This document shows positions 1-9,232 of a stretch of DNA of 40,078 nucleotides, piece after piece (position 1 is the first letter of the stretch; the number at the start of each line of letters is the position of its first letter). Source of the stretch: Segetibacter sp. (GTDB lineage: Bacteria > Bacteroidota > Bacteroidia > Chitinophagales > Chitinophagaceae). The position numbers were made by a program, and so were the translations under genes. The notes beneath the pieces are model-generated. The model worked only from the letters and a program-made list of their open reading frames with translations, was not told the DNA's origin and did not search any database. The stretch lies in contig NZ_JAOQAH010000015.1 of assembly GCF_025963695.1 (NCBI RefSeq), positions 1 through 40,078 on the forward strand, read 5' to 3'.

Positions 1-782
1 TTTATTTGCTCATTAGAGGGGCTCAGTCCTTTTATGTATTTACTTTCTAACAGTTCAACAGCAGTTTCCTCATCAGGCGAAATTCCAATTCTTAAATACC
101 CTTCTAAAAAACCCCTAAGTATAGCAAGTATCCGGTGAGAAGGAACTTTCGAAATCAGTTCCGAAAAATCAAAATAATCCTTGTATTTAATGCCTTCGGT
201 TTCTTTATCAGCAACCACTTTACTTTGCAGGGTTGCCTTGTCCTCAAACAACTTTCTCACTTTTGCGCGCACCTCAGCATCTTCATTCACCGTTTCAGCT
301 ATGATATCGCGTGCTCCCTGTAAAGCATCTTCAACGCTTTTTACGTTATCATTTATAAACGCTGAGGCCTTTGCTGTTATATCAAAATCTTTTTGCTCAA
401 GCAGCAGTAACGCTAGTGGTTCCAGCCCGTTTTCACGTGCAGCCTGCGCCTTTGTTTTGCGCTTTGGTTTGTAGGGCAGATAAATATCTTCAAGCTCTGC
501 AACAGTTGTCGTTTTATCCAACTTAGCCTGCAGTTCCTCTGTCATTTTACCTTGTTCGGTAATCGCTTTTTCTATAAAAGCTTTCCGTTCGGTAAACTCC
601 TTCAAAAACTTAGCTTCATCCTGTATTTGCTCAATTTGAACCTCATCCAGGTTACCCGTTTTGTCTTTACGATAACGGGCAATAAATGGAATAGTAGAAC
701 CTTCTTCCAACAACCCTAACACTGCTTCTACCTGTGTAGTTCTCACATTTAGCTTAGCCGATATACTTTGTGCAAATTCCAT
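1..782 (-). CDS. tex: Tex-family transcriptional accessory / S1 RNA-binding protein, N-terminal part
   Basis: The reverse strand is open from an ATG at 782 to the window edge, giving about 260 residues; the 3' part lies outside. The start reads MEFAQSISAKLNVRTTQVEA and continues with STIPFIARYRKDKTGNLDE and ELEDIYLPYKPKRKTKAQ, hallmarks of the Tex N-terminal helical region. The S1 domain expected at the C-terminus is not in the window. Tex proteins are cytoplasmic nucleic-acid-binding factors with a role in transcription; the exact job here is inferred from the family. A copy of the dispersed repeat (826-845) lies 44 bp upstream, pointing the same way, so it falls in the leader or promoter region. 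Identification is firm; the gene is partial only because of the window boundary. Confidence 0.93.
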   Translation of the reverse strand, partial: MEFAQSISAKLNVRTTQVEAVLGLLEEGSTIPFIARYRKDKTGNLDEVQIEQIQDEAKFLKEFTERKAFIEKAITEQGKMTEELQAKLDKTTTVAELEDIYLPYKPKRKTKAQAARENGLEPLALLLLEQKDFDITAKASAFINDNVKSVEDALQGARDIIAETVNEDAEVRAKVRKLFEDKATLQSKVVADKETEGIKYKDYFDFSELISKVPSHRILAILRGFLEGYLRIGISPDEETAVELLESKYIKGLSPSNEQI

Positions 783-825
783 TGATAGTTTTTATTTTTT
801 GTCCAGGCATTCGTTCACTTTTCCA

Positions 826-845
826 CATCGTTGTGTCACTCACTT
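826..845 (-). repeat. Dispersed intergenic element, copy 1 (T/A type)
   Basis: On the minus strand reads AAGTGAGTGACACAACGATG. It lies between the start of tex and the end of the next gene. Downstream it keeps the A-rich tail seen in other copies. Confidence 0.8.
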
Positions 846-1037
846 ATGCCTGTAAATCTTTATTCACCCTTTTAAAAATAACCTGTCCGCTTTTACAATC
901 AATATCTCCACAAGACATCTTTCAGTAAAAGCTGCAAAACTAAATCAGGATTACAGAAAATCAGTAGATGCCAAAAAACTATTTTCAAGCTCTTTTACAG
1001 CTACCGGAATATTATACAAAAAGAAAAAAACCGGAGC

Positions 1038-1982
1038 TTAATTAATTGTAACACTAACCTTAAATAATTTACTCACTCCATTATCATTGTCAGAAACCAA
1101 ATGAATAGTATGTCTATTCATTTCAGAGTGACTAACACAAACCGACTCAATCTTTTCGCCAGAGAAAGATGTATGGTGATCTGAGAGATTTATAAAACCG
1201 TCAGCAACTACTTTTTTAGTACCCGTTTTATCAGATATGTTTTTGATCCAACCAATATAACTGTCCCCAATTTCGCCGTCGTCGAAACTGCTTCCTGTCA
1301 ACTCAGTGGAGGCGGTAAATAAAAGCAAGTCCTCCTCCTCAATGTAGGCCATGCCCGAAATGCCGGCGAATGGTTTATGGGGCGGTAAAACCAAAATAGC
1401 CGTATCAACTGCAGCAGTTTCCTGGTGAAGCCAAAAGTCAGGCTGAGTAAAAACAAGGTGATTATATGGGTGTTTAAGATTTCCACGATTACCTAAAATC
1501 ATAAATTTTCCGGTTGAAGCTGCTCCTTCAATATTCACATCTTCAAGGCCAGCTTTACTTAATCTATTGAAATAGTTACTGGTCGATAGTAGTTGCATTG
1601 CAGCAGTATCATGCACTGGTAGCAAAAGCATTTTTTCTCTCGTTAACAAAGACGCTGAACCTATCAGAACCAAATGTGGCGTACCATTAACAGTAACAAT
1701 TGCAGACGCTTCAAGGTCTGCTTTAACTGCTTTGGCTATTCGCTTCACTTCACTTTCAAATAACGCCACACTGTCAATCAGGTTATAACCGGTATCCAAA
1801 ATCAACAACTTTGAAGCATCATCGCCACTTAGGTAAAATTTGTTGTCGTAATACTCCAGCGATGATCCTGAAGGAAAATCTTCCAGCAACAATATTTTTT
1901 CGACCTGCAAGTTGGTTGACGCTGTTTTACAACTACTCATAATTATAAGGCTTACTACCAGCCGGTTTTTCCATTTTGCCAT
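1038..1982 (-). CDS. Secreted lipoprotein, DUF6929-like
   Basis: A 314-residue protein if started at the ATG at 1982 (MAKWKNRLVV); a TTG two codons upstream is a less likely start. The N-terminus is a short hydrophobic stretch followed by IIMSSC, which fits a lipoprotein signal with the cysteine as lipid anchor. The mature part contains repeated strand-like segments (SSLEYYDNKFYLSGDDASKL, PHLVLIGSASLL, GISGMAYIEEEDLLLFTA) suggesting a beta-propeller fold. The YDNKFYLSGDD stretch recalls the DUF6929 family of Bacteroidota, from memory and not checked. No catalytic motif is seen. It is a single gene; its function is unknown. Confidence 0.75.
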   Translation of the reverse strand: MAKWKNRLVVSLIIMSSCKTASTNLQVEKILLLEDFPSGSSLEYYDNKFYLSGDDASKLLILDTGYNLIDSVALFESEVKRIAKAVKADLEASAIVTVNGTPHLVLIGSASLLTREKMLLLPVHDTAAMQLLSTSNYFNRLSKAGLEDVNIEGAASTGKFMILGNRGNLKHPYNHLVFTQPDFWLHQETAAVDTAILVLPPHKPFAGISGMAYIEEEDLLLFTASTELTGSSFDDGEIGDSYIGWIKNISDKTGTKKVVADGFINLSDHHTSFSGEKIESVCVSHSEMNRHTIHLVSDNDNGVSKLFKVSVTIN

Positions 1983-2381
1983 TAACAAGTGCTGGTAAAT
2001 GTTGAAAAAAATTGAAGTACTAATCTATCCATAGGTTCAACTTTTATGGTTTGCATGAAAGTTAATAATAACGATGCAAACCAATGACTCTGGCTAATTA
2101 TTGTTGCGTCCTTTCATTCACCGGCAAAACGCCGGTTAAACAAATTCATCAACCGCTGTAATACGAACTTCTGCGACTGAGACAGCACCATTGTAATAAT
2201 GCAAGCAGTAGACCAACACACAATGCGCAGAGTGTAGGCTGCAATGGTTGGTAAATATTATGGTATTTCCCTTATACGTAAAGCGCTTATTAATCGTTCC
2301 CTGTTAAGGCAAAGCAAAAACCGGGCGCTGCTGTAGCTACTACCATTTTAAAATCAGACTTTTAAAGGTCTCAAAGTCATT
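1983..2381. other. 399-bp intergenic region between divergent genes
   Basis: No convincing coding sequence. It holds a highly degenerate trace of the dispersed element near 2096-2112 (GGACGCAAC on the minus strand) and a small GC hairpin, CCGGC-AAAAC-GCCGG, at 2121-2135. An imperfect palindrome around TTTAAA at about 2356-2371 lies just before the DUF5686 gene. Promoters for both flanking genes must lie here, but no clean TAnnTTTG box was found. Confidence 0.5.
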
Positions 2382-4829
2382 ATGCCAAAAATTTTACTCT
2401 TTATTTTATTTATCCTCGTATTCACCGTTGTACAATCACAACCATTTAAAGTTACAGGAAGGATAACGAATGGAGCCCGGGAACCGCTGGCGTATGCGAG
2501 TGTACAGGTAAAAGAACTGCAGAGTGGTACAACGACCAAAGAGGACGGCAGTTATACACTGCTACTTGAGGAAGGTAAATACGATATTGTTTACAGCATT
2601 GTAGGTTATAAAAGACAGGTGTTAACTGTAACAATTACTAAAAACTACGTACAAGACATTATACTTGAAGAAGACAAGGCACAACTTGAAGATGTGACGA
2701 TTAAAGTAAAGTACAAAGACCCTGCTACCGAAGTAATAAAAAACGTGATTCGACGGAAAGACAGCCTTATGTCAGTTACAGGAGCATGGTCGGGCAAAGT
2801 GTATATTAAAGCCGTACAGCAGGACTCTTCATCAAGAAAACAAAGACCAAAGGCTAAGGATGATACTGCCGCAACAAATGCAAATCGGGATTTAGCAGGC
2901 ATGGCTATGACAGAGGTAGCATTAAAACTCGATTATGTTTCTGAACAAAAATTAAAGGAAGAACGGCTTGGTATTAAAAAGAATGGCAACGATGAACATC
3001 TCTTTTATGTATCCACAACAGAAGGTTTCTTCAATTTTTATAATAACCTCATAAAAGTCCCTGGCCTTTCAACCACCCAATTTTTATCGCCCATTAGTTT
3101 TAGCGGTTTAATGGCATATAAGTTTAAAACTTTAAAAGTAGAAAAAAGAGGCAATTACAAATGGTACACTATTGCAGTAAAACCAAGGCAGGTAAGTAAC
3201 GCAACGGTTGAAGGCGAGTTAACCATAAATGACAGTAGTTTCACTATCGAACATACACGTTTTACTTTTCCGAAATATCATTTGCCCCAGTACGATTTTT
3301 TCCAGGTAGAGCAATGGTACAACGCGGCCATGCCTTTATTATCAAAGCAGCAATTCACCTACCACTCAAAGACGGGAAAAAGTAAATTATCGGGGATTAC
3401 TACCGTTGCCTACGCCGACTATGAATTAAATAAGCAGTTTCCCAAAAATTATTTTGGGGTTGAAGTAAGCGCTACTACCGAAGAAGCTTACAAGCGGGAT
3501 AGCAGTTTTTGGCAAACGGCGAGAACAGAGCCTCTGACTTCGAAAGAGATCAAGCTTATTCATTATAGAGACAGTATCTACCGGGTTACTCATACCAAAC
3601 AATATCTTGATTCCATCGATAGGGTCACAAACAGGTTTACCTACAAAAAGCTATTACTAACAGGCCAGACACTTTATAACAGGGAACTCGAAAGAACGTG
3701 GCAGTTGCCTCCGCTTCCCGGGGTTTATCAACCCTTTGCCTTTGGTGGCAGTCGTCTATCTCCCTCAATTGGGTACTTCAAAACCTATAAATCGCGCAAG
3801 AATTTGCACTTCTTCGCAAATGTCAGTTACGGCTTCCGCAACCGCGATGTCAACGGCTCTCTGAATTTTGGAAGGATGTACAATCCTTTTACCCGTGCCT
3901 TTTATGGTTTCTCGCTCCGCAGAGATTTCGATTTTATCTTTTCGGGAGACGCATGGATAAACCTGTTGAAGCGAAGCAATATGTACCTTAACAACAGCTT
4001 AGGTGTAAACCATGGTACAGAATTAAAAAATGGTCTGTTTTTATTTACCGACCTCGACTTTGCGCTGCGTAGATCTTTAAATAATTATAAGACGGGAAGC
4101 GCAGTCGACAGTCTTTTTGGTAAAGAACTTGGAAACAACACAGCCATTGCCTTTGAATCTTACAACGCATTGTATGGAAAGATAAGGTTAGAATATACTC
4201 CTTTTCAGCGCTATATAAGAGAGCCGAAAGAGAAGGTAATACTTGGCTCTAAATGGCCCACTTTTTATTCAACTTATCGCAAGGGAATCCCTGGAATACT
4301 CACCAGTAAAGTCGACTTTGATTTTTGGGATGTGGGTATAAAACAAGAAATACCGTTGGGATTGTTTGGCATCCTTCATTACAATGTAAATAGCGGAACT
4401 TTTCTCAATAGCCGTGATCTTCGTACCGTAGACTACCAGTTTCAACGGCGTGGAGACCCGCTTTTATTTTCGAATCCCGACGCATCTTTCCAGGCCTTAG
4501 ATTCTTCTTTCCCGCTGTTTAAACGTTTCTACCAGGCCCATGTAATACAAGAATTCAATGGCTACTTTGTGAACAAAGTGCCGCTAATTAAAAAACTAGG
4601 GTTAAGAGAGGTAGCCGGCGCAGGTTTCCTTATCGCTCCTGAGCGCAATCTTAAATATGCCGAAACTTTCGTTGGTGTAGAGAGGGTTTTTAAATGGCCT
4701 TTTGATGTAGGGGCCAAGTTCAAGATGGGTATTTACGTGGTAGGCTCTGTTGCCAACCAATCCACTAACCCAATTACTTTTAAAATTGGATTTACCTCGT
4801 GGGATAAAAGAAGGAACAGGTGGCATTAG
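2382..4829 (+). CDS. DUF5686 / carboxypeptidase-regulatory-like domain outer-membrane protein
   Basis: An 815-residue protein. Residues 1-19 form a signal peptide (ILLFILFILVFTVVQSQ). Residues about 22-100 form a CarboxypepD_reg-like beta-sandwich (GRITNGAREPLAYASVQVKE to VGYKRQVLTVTI), as at the N-terminus of SusC-type proteins. The remainder matches the DUF5686 layout: a charged middle region, then C-terminal strands alternating aromatic and polar residues that look like a beta-barrel. There is no plug domain or TonB box, so it is not a normal TonB-dependent receptor. Genes of this family are widespread in Bacteroidota and of unknown function. It is monocistronic, with the next plus-strand gene far away. 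Confidence 0.9.
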   Translation: MPKILLFILFILVFTVVQSQPFKVTGRITNGAREPLAYASVQVKELQSGTTTKEDGSYTLLLEEGKYDIVYSIVGYKRQVLTVTITKNYVQDIILEEDKAQLEDVTIKVKYKDPATEVIKNVIRRKDSLMSVTGAWSGKVYIKAVQQDSSSRKQRPKAKDDTAATNANRDLAGMAMTEVALKLDYVSEQKLKEERLGIKKNGNDEHLFYVSTTEGFFNFYNNLIKVPGLSTTQFLSPISFSGLMAYKFKTLKVEKRGNYKWYTIAVKPRQVSNATVEGELTINDSSFTIEHTRFTFPKYHLPQYDFFQVEQWYNAAMPLLSKQQFTYHSKTGKSKLSGITTVAYADYELNKQFPKNYFGVEVSATTEEAYKRDSSFWQTARTEPLTSKEIKLIHYRDSIYRVTHTKQYLDSIDRVTNRFTYKKLLLTGQTLYNRELERTWQLPPLPGVYQPFAFGGSRLSPSIGYFKTYKSRKNLHFFANVSYGFRNRDVNGSLNFGRMYNPFTRAFYGFSLRRDFDFIFSGDAWINLLKRSNMYLNNSLGVNHGTELKNGLFLFTDLDFALRRSLNNYKTGSAVDSLFGKELGNNTAIAFESYNALYGKIRLEYTPFQRYIREPKEKVILGSKWPTFYSTYRKGIPGILTSKVDFDFWDVGIKQEIPLGLFGILHYNVNSGTFLNSRDLRTVDYQFQRRGDPLLFSNPDASFQALDSSFPLFKRFYQAHVIQEFNGYFVNKVPLIKKLGLREVAGAGFLIAPERNLKYAETFVGVERVFKWPFDVGAKFKMGIYVVGSVANQSTNPITFKIGFTSWDKRRNRWH

Positions 4830-5007
4830 AAAAGTCTGATTTGCTTCTATCCTATCCGCCCCACACAAGCAGGTTGGTTCTGCATGTTTCACCCTTCTTT
4901 GCTTAACATAGGTTCTTCTACTTTTTGTCTGACTTTTGAGACTGGTTTAAAATCTAACTCTTGAACGAGAAACATTTGCACAAGGAAAATGAAATACTTT
5001 AAATAAA

Positions 5008-5038
5008 AGCGGCTGCCTCCTTATCGGAGACAGCCGCT
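5008..5038 (-). terminator. Rho-independent terminator of the small tail-anchored protein gene
   Basis: AGCGGCTG pairs with CAGCCGCT (8 bp); after one mismatch CTCC pairs with GGAG around a 5-nt loop. Read on the minus strand the stem is followed by TTTATTT. It lies 60 bp after the stop codon at 5098. Confidence 0.75.
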
Positions 5039-5097
5039 GACCAAATAGTAAAATATTGTTTTTCAAAAGTTGCTTGCTGAAGCACCAGGGGCGTTTA

Positions 5098-5418
5098 TTA
5101 TAATAGTAGTATAAGTAACAAAATGATAATAATTATGGCAGCAGTTGAAAGATAAACACCTCCTTTGCCTATTGCCTTAGCTTCCTGGTTTAGGCTTTTT
5201 AATTCATTCCGCAGCCCCTTTTTTTCGTCCTTACTAAGGGCGGATTTATCCATATTTTTAATTTCTTCTACACGTTGTTTCATTTCCAGATAACGTGCTT
5301 CTTTTTGTTCCATTGTCATGTTTTCAACAGCGGCAAACGGCTTTTTGTCTTTTGCACTAGCGTTGAAAGTATTTAAAGACAATAGCATTACAAGAACTGC
5401 TACACAAACTTTTTTCAT
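5098..5418 (-). CDS. Small exported protein with C-terminal membrane anchor
   Basis: A 106-residue protein with an N-terminal signal peptide (residues 1-22, cut near NASA/KDKK). A charged helical segment follows (MEQKEARYLEMKQRVEEIKN to RNELKSLNQEAKAI). The last 17 residues are almost pure Ile/Leu (AAIIIIILLLILLL), ending directly at the stop, as in a tail anchor. Such short proteins are common in Bacteroidota and uncharacterised. The topology implies a periplasmic helical domain held at the inner membrane. It has its own terminator (5008-5038), so it is a single transcription unit. Function is not known. Confidence 0.8.
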   Translation of the reverse strand: MKKVCVAVLVMLLSLNTFNASAKDKKPFAAVENMTMEQKEARYLEMKQRVEEIKNMDKSALSKDEKKGLRNELKSLNQEAKAIGKGGVYLSTAAIIIIILLLILLL

Positions 5419-5619
5419 AATGAGAGTTTTTAATGAATTAAATAAAAGACAATAAATGTTATTGTGTTTAATAATTGCTTAGGGAAGAAAACAAGTGCTT
5501 CAGCAGTTATAAAATTAGGGTTTTTCCAAACAAGAGTTAATGCTCTTTGTTTAAAAGCTCCCTGCTCTTTTACCAGTCTCTTCGACAATGTGTTCTTAAA
5601 GTAGTTTAACAGTCTTAAA

Positions 5620-6534
5620 TTATTTTCTCATGAAAGTACCGACCGCCTGAAGATATTTTGGAAAAGTAAAGTAAACGGGAACATTACTATGACCGGCACC
5701 TGGTATCAAATGAGGTTCTTTATTGCCAGGCGAGCCGCCATAATTTTTATAGACCACTTCTCCCTGTGTTCTTACGTTTAGAAAATCATCCTCGGTTCCG
5801 TGAATCCACATGAATGGTTGTTTCACACCCTTTATTAACGCTGCATTATCTGTTTTTAGATCTGTAAAGAACGAACCGGGCAGTGCAAGTGCTGAGGCAT
5901 CCTGCACCATAGCTTCAGCGCTTGCTATGGGAGCTTCTAATATGAGCCTGGAAGGTTTAAGACTGCGAGGCTCTGCAGTAAGCCTTGTGGCAGGAATACT
6001 ACCCATGCTGAACCCGTACATAATCAAACGCTCACCTGATAACCCTTTTGCTTTCAACCATTGCAGGCCAGCATCTACATCTACAGCCAGCCCACTTTCC
6101 GACGGCTTGCCTTCCGATAAACCGTAACCTCTATAGTCTAACATTAGTACACCATACCTGTTTTTGCTGCTTGTATTAGCAAGAAGCTGAGCTCGGGGCC
6201 AATAGAAATCCATGTGGTCCTTATTACCATGGCAATACATAATTACAGTATCTGTAGCAATACGAGTTGTATCGCCAATATAAACAGCATAAATTTTTGT
6301 GCCCATTGTTTCATCAACCGCTTTAGAGTTTATTGTAAACAGATTAACCAGGGTTGACGGTATAGTGTACGAGGCATCAAGAGTAAAGTCGACTTCACCC
6401 TTGTAATTGTTCAACTCATATTTTTCGATCTTGTTTGAATTGGCATTAAAAAGGTTATCATCCAGCCGGAGACAGCCGGATAAACAAGAGGCTATGGCAA
6501 CTATAGATAGATGGAGATGGTATTGGGTTTTCAT
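5620..6534 (-). CDS. Lipoprotein alpha/beta hydrolase (serine hydrolase)
   Basis: A 304-residue protein. The signal peptide ends in CLSGC, giving a lipid-anchored Cys21. The alpha/beta-hydrolase core follows: YCHGNKDH oxyanion segment (about residue 100), LDYRGYGLSEG (132-142), nucleophile elbow GFSMGS with Ser176, WIHGTEDDF holding the acid (Asp249 or 250) and GAGHSN with His282. This order resembles the BEM46/ABHD13-like group of serine hydrolases; the substrate cannot be told. It starts 3 nt after the stop of the upstream lipoprotein gene, so the two are almost certainly co-transcribed and may act together at the membrane. Confidence 0.9.
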   Translation of the reverse strand: MKTQYHLHLSIVAIASCLSGCLRLDDNLFNANSNKIEKYELNNYKGEVDFTLDASYTIPSTLVNLFTINSKAVDETMGTKIYAVYIGDTTRIATDTVIMYCHGNKDHMDFYWPRAQLLANTSSKNRYGVLMLDYRGYGLSEGKPSESGLAVDVDAGLQWLKAKGLSGERLIMYGFSMGSIPATRLTAEPRSLKPSRLILEAPIASAEAMVQDASALALPGSFFTDLKTDNAALIKGVKQPFMWIHGTEDDFLNVRTQGEVVYKNYGGSPGNKEPHLIPGAGHSNVPVYFTFPKYLQAVGTFMRK

Positions 6535-6537
6535 CTG

Positions 6538-7200
6538 CTAAAATTTTCTGGTACAACCTAAATAAATTCCAAAAGCTCCATGAGTTCCAAAGGGAGTTTT
6601 ATAACCGACCACGTTGCTATTATTTGCAATATTTGGGGCAATTATCTTCAACTCAATATTATAATCCCACTTTTTTCTAACAAACGTTTCACCAATCATG
6701 GGTGAGAAAATCCAACGGTGTTCCTGTTGTTGATCGTGCGCTCGTTTCCCCGCTAATTCGAACCAATTAGAGACACCGAGATAGAAGAAATTTCTTTTGT
6801 GGTTATATTCCCAGAAAGCATTGATATCAACCTGGGGATACAATTTAGAAGCGTCTTTATTTCTGTATATAATATTTGCAACAGGGGTGATGCTGAACCC
6901 CGGCCATACACCCTTCTGGTGTAACAACTGCTTGGTCAACCCCAACTCAACCTGGGCATTTCCAGCCAAAAGAGATGTAAGATTTAACGAGCCGAAACCC
7001 GTAAGAGTGCTGTCTATTCCATAGCCGTATGTTGCAGTGACAAATGGCATTGGGATCGTAAGTTTGCTGTATTTGATTAACGCACCGCCAAGTGAAAGAT
7101 TTACTGCTTGCTGTTTTTTTGCCAGTGGTTTTACAAATCTGGTTGGTGCACAGGAAGCGATTGTTATAATAACCAGGCTAGCCGCTAATGTTCTTCGCAT
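6538..7200 (-). CDS. Lipoprotein of unknown function, hydrolase partner
   Basis: A 220-residue protein with signal sequence RRTLAASLVIITIASC, Cys16 being the likely lipidated residue. The rest has alternating strand-like stretches with many aromatic and Gly residues (PFVTATYGYGIDSTLTGFGS, NFFYLGVSNWFELAG) and ends GIYLGCTRKF, reminiscent of small outer-membrane barrels. No catalytic motif. It is the first gene of a two-gene operon with the alpha/beta hydrolase at 5620-6534. Family not recognised. Confidence 0.8.
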   Translation of the reverse strand: MRRTLAASLVIITIASCAPTRFVKPLAKKQQAVNLSLGGALIKYSKLTIPMPFVTATYGYGIDSTLTGFGSLNLTSLLAGNAQVELGLTKQLLHQKGVWPGFSITPVANIIYRNKDASKLYPQVDINAFWEYNHKRNFFYLGVSNWFELAGKRAHDQQQEHRWIFSPMIGETFVRKKWDYNIELKIIAPNIANNSNVVGYKTPFGTHGAFGIYLGCTRKF

Positions 7201-7532
7201 AGATTTAATTGTAAGCTTTTGGTGTATTAACTAAGATTCATTGTTAAACAAAAAAGCACGCTTACCTGCCGCAGGCCGCTAGCTCAGTTCTTTTTCCAAC
7301 TACAAACTTTATTCAAGGTAATTACCAATTGTAGAAAAACAAACAGGAGTTTGAGTTTTGATCAACAATTGAAAAGATAGATAAAAGCGGGGTAAATGAT
7401 TGGGTATTGAAGGTATAATAGCAAAACAAGCGCAAGGCTTAATAGCGAAAAATAAGATGAACGTAATGCGACGCAACAATGATTAACCCCAGATATACCG
7501 TTTGTAACCTACAAACTAATAACATTAGTTGT
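7201..7532. other. 332-bp intergenic region
   Basis: AT-rich, without a supported gene. It contains copy 2 of the dispersed element (7456-7481), oriented against both flanking minus-strand genes. No terminator for the phosphoesterase gene and no clear promoter box were found. Confidence 0.5.
7456..7481 (+). repeat. Dispersed intergenic element, copy 2 (C/G type)
   Basis: Core GTAATGCGACGCAACAATG, preceded by GATGAAC. The left half differs from the GTACAAG form but matches the copy at 12543-12564. Downstream similarity with the copy at 28182 extends about 40 bp (both contain ATACCG and TTGTAAC at equivalent spacing). Confidence 0.75.
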
Positions 7533-8504
7533 CTATTCTGTAGAAGTAGGTGAAGTGGTTGCAAGCATATCGGAACCACTGCTGATTTCGAACTTCCGGC
7601 CTTCCTGAAAGCTTTTAAAGTCGGCGGTAAGACGTATTGATATCAGTTGTAATTTGTTAGCCTGGCGTTGAACGGAAAGATAATGAAACAGCGGTTTATA
7701 ATTACCTGAGAGGTCGCGAAACAAACCTTGTCCACTTTTGAGAGGTTGGTGCAAACCTCCACCTCCACCTATTACAAAAAAGTCTTTTCCCTGCTGCCGA
7801 AAATGCTCGAAGTTGTGACTATGCCCCGAGAGAAATAACCGGCTTTTCTTTGACTTTAAATAAAAAGGAACAAATTTTTCTCTGACAGAAATGGAAGAAC
7901 TAACAATTCTGCTATTGGTATAAGGAGAGTGATGGCAACCGGTAATGACGAACCTGACTGAAGAATCGGCATCCAACTTCTCTAACGTCTGTTTGTACCA
8001 GCCTATTTGGTCAGCGTCTTCGGAAGTAGATAAAGAATTGAAATTAGAGTTAAGCAGGATAACAGCAACAGAGTCTGTGATATTGAGAGAACCCATTTTA
8101 TTATGCTCTGGAAATCTTTCCTGGAATTTTTTTTGACCCCTTCCGGATTGGCCCATTACCTCGTGATTGCCTAAAGCGGCATTTACTTTTATGCCCTTGC
8201 TACGCAGCCTTTTCAGATAACCGTCCATGGGCCTCCATTGGCGATTGCTTGAACCTAATGCCACAACATCACCCAACAAATAAACAGCAGTTGGATTTCG
8301 TGTCAACAGATCATTGAAAATACTTTTTGTTGCAGCCCGGTTATTATTACGCTTAAGCACAAGCGTTTCTACCCACATTGGCGCCTGGGTATCACTTGCA
8401 AAAACAATTTCTTTGCTTATCGGTGATATAGTATCTATTTCCTGCGCCTGAACTGACATTGTAAACAGGCAGGCAATTATTGATATGATTGATTTATACA
8501 ACAT
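7533..8504 (-). CDS. Secreted calcineurin-like metallophosphoesterase
   Basis: A 323-residue protein with a signal peptide (residues 1-20, cut after VQA). The phosphoesterase motifs appear in order: SDTQ in place of the usual D-x-H, LLGDVVALGS, ALGNHEVMG, ITGCHHSPYT and LSGHSHNFEHF. The GNHE and GHxH motifs are intact, so metal binding is likely. The first metal-site His is replaced by Gln, a variation to note. The predicted location is the periplasm. The substrate (phosphomonoester, nucleotide or lipid head group) cannot be inferred. It stands alone between two intergenic spaces. Confidence 0.88.
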   Translation of the reverse strand: MLYKSIISIIACLFTMSVQAQEIDTISPISKEIVFASDTQAPMWVETLVLKRNNNRAATKSIFNDLLTRNPTAVYLLGDVVALGSSNRQWRPMDGYLKRLRSKGIKVNAALGNHEVMGQSGRGQKKFQERFPEHNKMGSLNITDSVAVILLNSNFNSLSTSEDADQIGWYKQTLEKLDADSSVRFVITGCHHSPYTNSRIVSSSISVREKFVPFYLKSKKSRLFLSGHSHNFEHFRQQGKDFFVIGGGGGLHQPLKSGQGLFRDLSGNYKPLFHYLSVQRQANKLQLISIRLTADFKSFQEGRKFEISSGSDMLATTSPTSTE

Positions 8505-8617
8505 TTGTTATGAAATCGTAAGCGAGGGCAAGCAAAAATGCCGACGCAGGCATGGTGGTATTTAAGATTTTAGCGTTAGATGTTTTGACAATATGTAGAA
8601 AGCGACAAAGAATATTG

Positions 8618-9232
8618 TTACCATTTTAAAAACTTCCAGGAAGCCTGAAGTTGCAGCCCAAACGACCCTCGTATAGTTTCTGCTGCATATAACCATTTTG
8701 CCTCTGCACCAATAGATATCTCCTTAGAAAGAGGTGCTGTATATGCAGCGGCCGCCATCCACCCTGTGCTTACTTTATTAGATTCGGCCGAACCGGCATA
8801 GTTCAACTTAGTCTTAAGTATATAGAAACCGGGGCCTGCAAAAAGATTAAAGTGCTTTTTCACCGACACCGAAAACTCAAGTAAAAGAGGAATAGCATCG
8901 AGGGAAACTTTCCCCTTATTTCCGTTAGCATCAGTAAGCTGGTAAGAGTAAAAAGTCATATATCCTGTCTCAAATCCAGCTTTTAACCGGTGATCTGGTT
9001 TCCACATAATGCGGGCTGTAGTTACAGGGTTAATTCTTGCAAGTTTTGGCTTGAGGTAACCAGGAGCACCAGCATTTGAAGGGAAATAACCAGCGCCACC
9101 GCTTAAATATAAAATCAGCGAATATTTCTTCGACCTTCCTGTTTGTGAAGTTACCTCATCTTCCTGCCCAAAGCTTTTAGAGCATGTTAAAAACAGTAAA
9201 AAATAAAAGAGCAGCGTTTTATTGTTTAGCAT
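8618..9232 (-). CDS. Outer-membrane beta-barrel protein, third gene of GDPD operon
   Basis: A 204-residue protein with a signal peptide (LLFYFLLFLTCSKSFGQ). The mature part has the amphipathic strand pattern of a small porin-like barrel (YSLILYLSGGAGYF, RLKAGFETGYMTFYSYQL, HFNLFAGPGFYIL) and ends with the aromatic-rich ASWKFLKW typical of barrel C-termini. Its start overlaps the end of the glycerophosphodiesterase gene by 14 bp, so the two are translationally coupled. Ligand or pore function is unknown. Confidence 0.85.
   Translation of the reverse strand: MLNNKTLLFYFLLFLTCSKSFGQEDEVTSQTGRSKKYSLILYLSGGAGYFPSNAGAPGYLKPKLARINPVTTARIMWKPDHRLKAGFETGYMTFYSYQLTDANGNKGKVSLDAIPLLLEFSVSVKKHFNLFAGPGFYILKTKLNYAGSAESNKVSTGWMAAAAYTAPLSKEISIGAEAKWLYAAETIRGSFGLQLQASWKFLKW

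Noticed and set aside
2096..2112. Possible further element copy (GGACGCAAC on the minus strand)
   Set aside because: Only 9 bases match and the left half of the dyad is lost; not counted.
5528..5552. Hairpin AAACAAGAG / CTCTTTGTTT after the hydrolase gene
   Set aside because: It has a bulge and lacks a T-run on the minus strand, so it is not called as a terminator.
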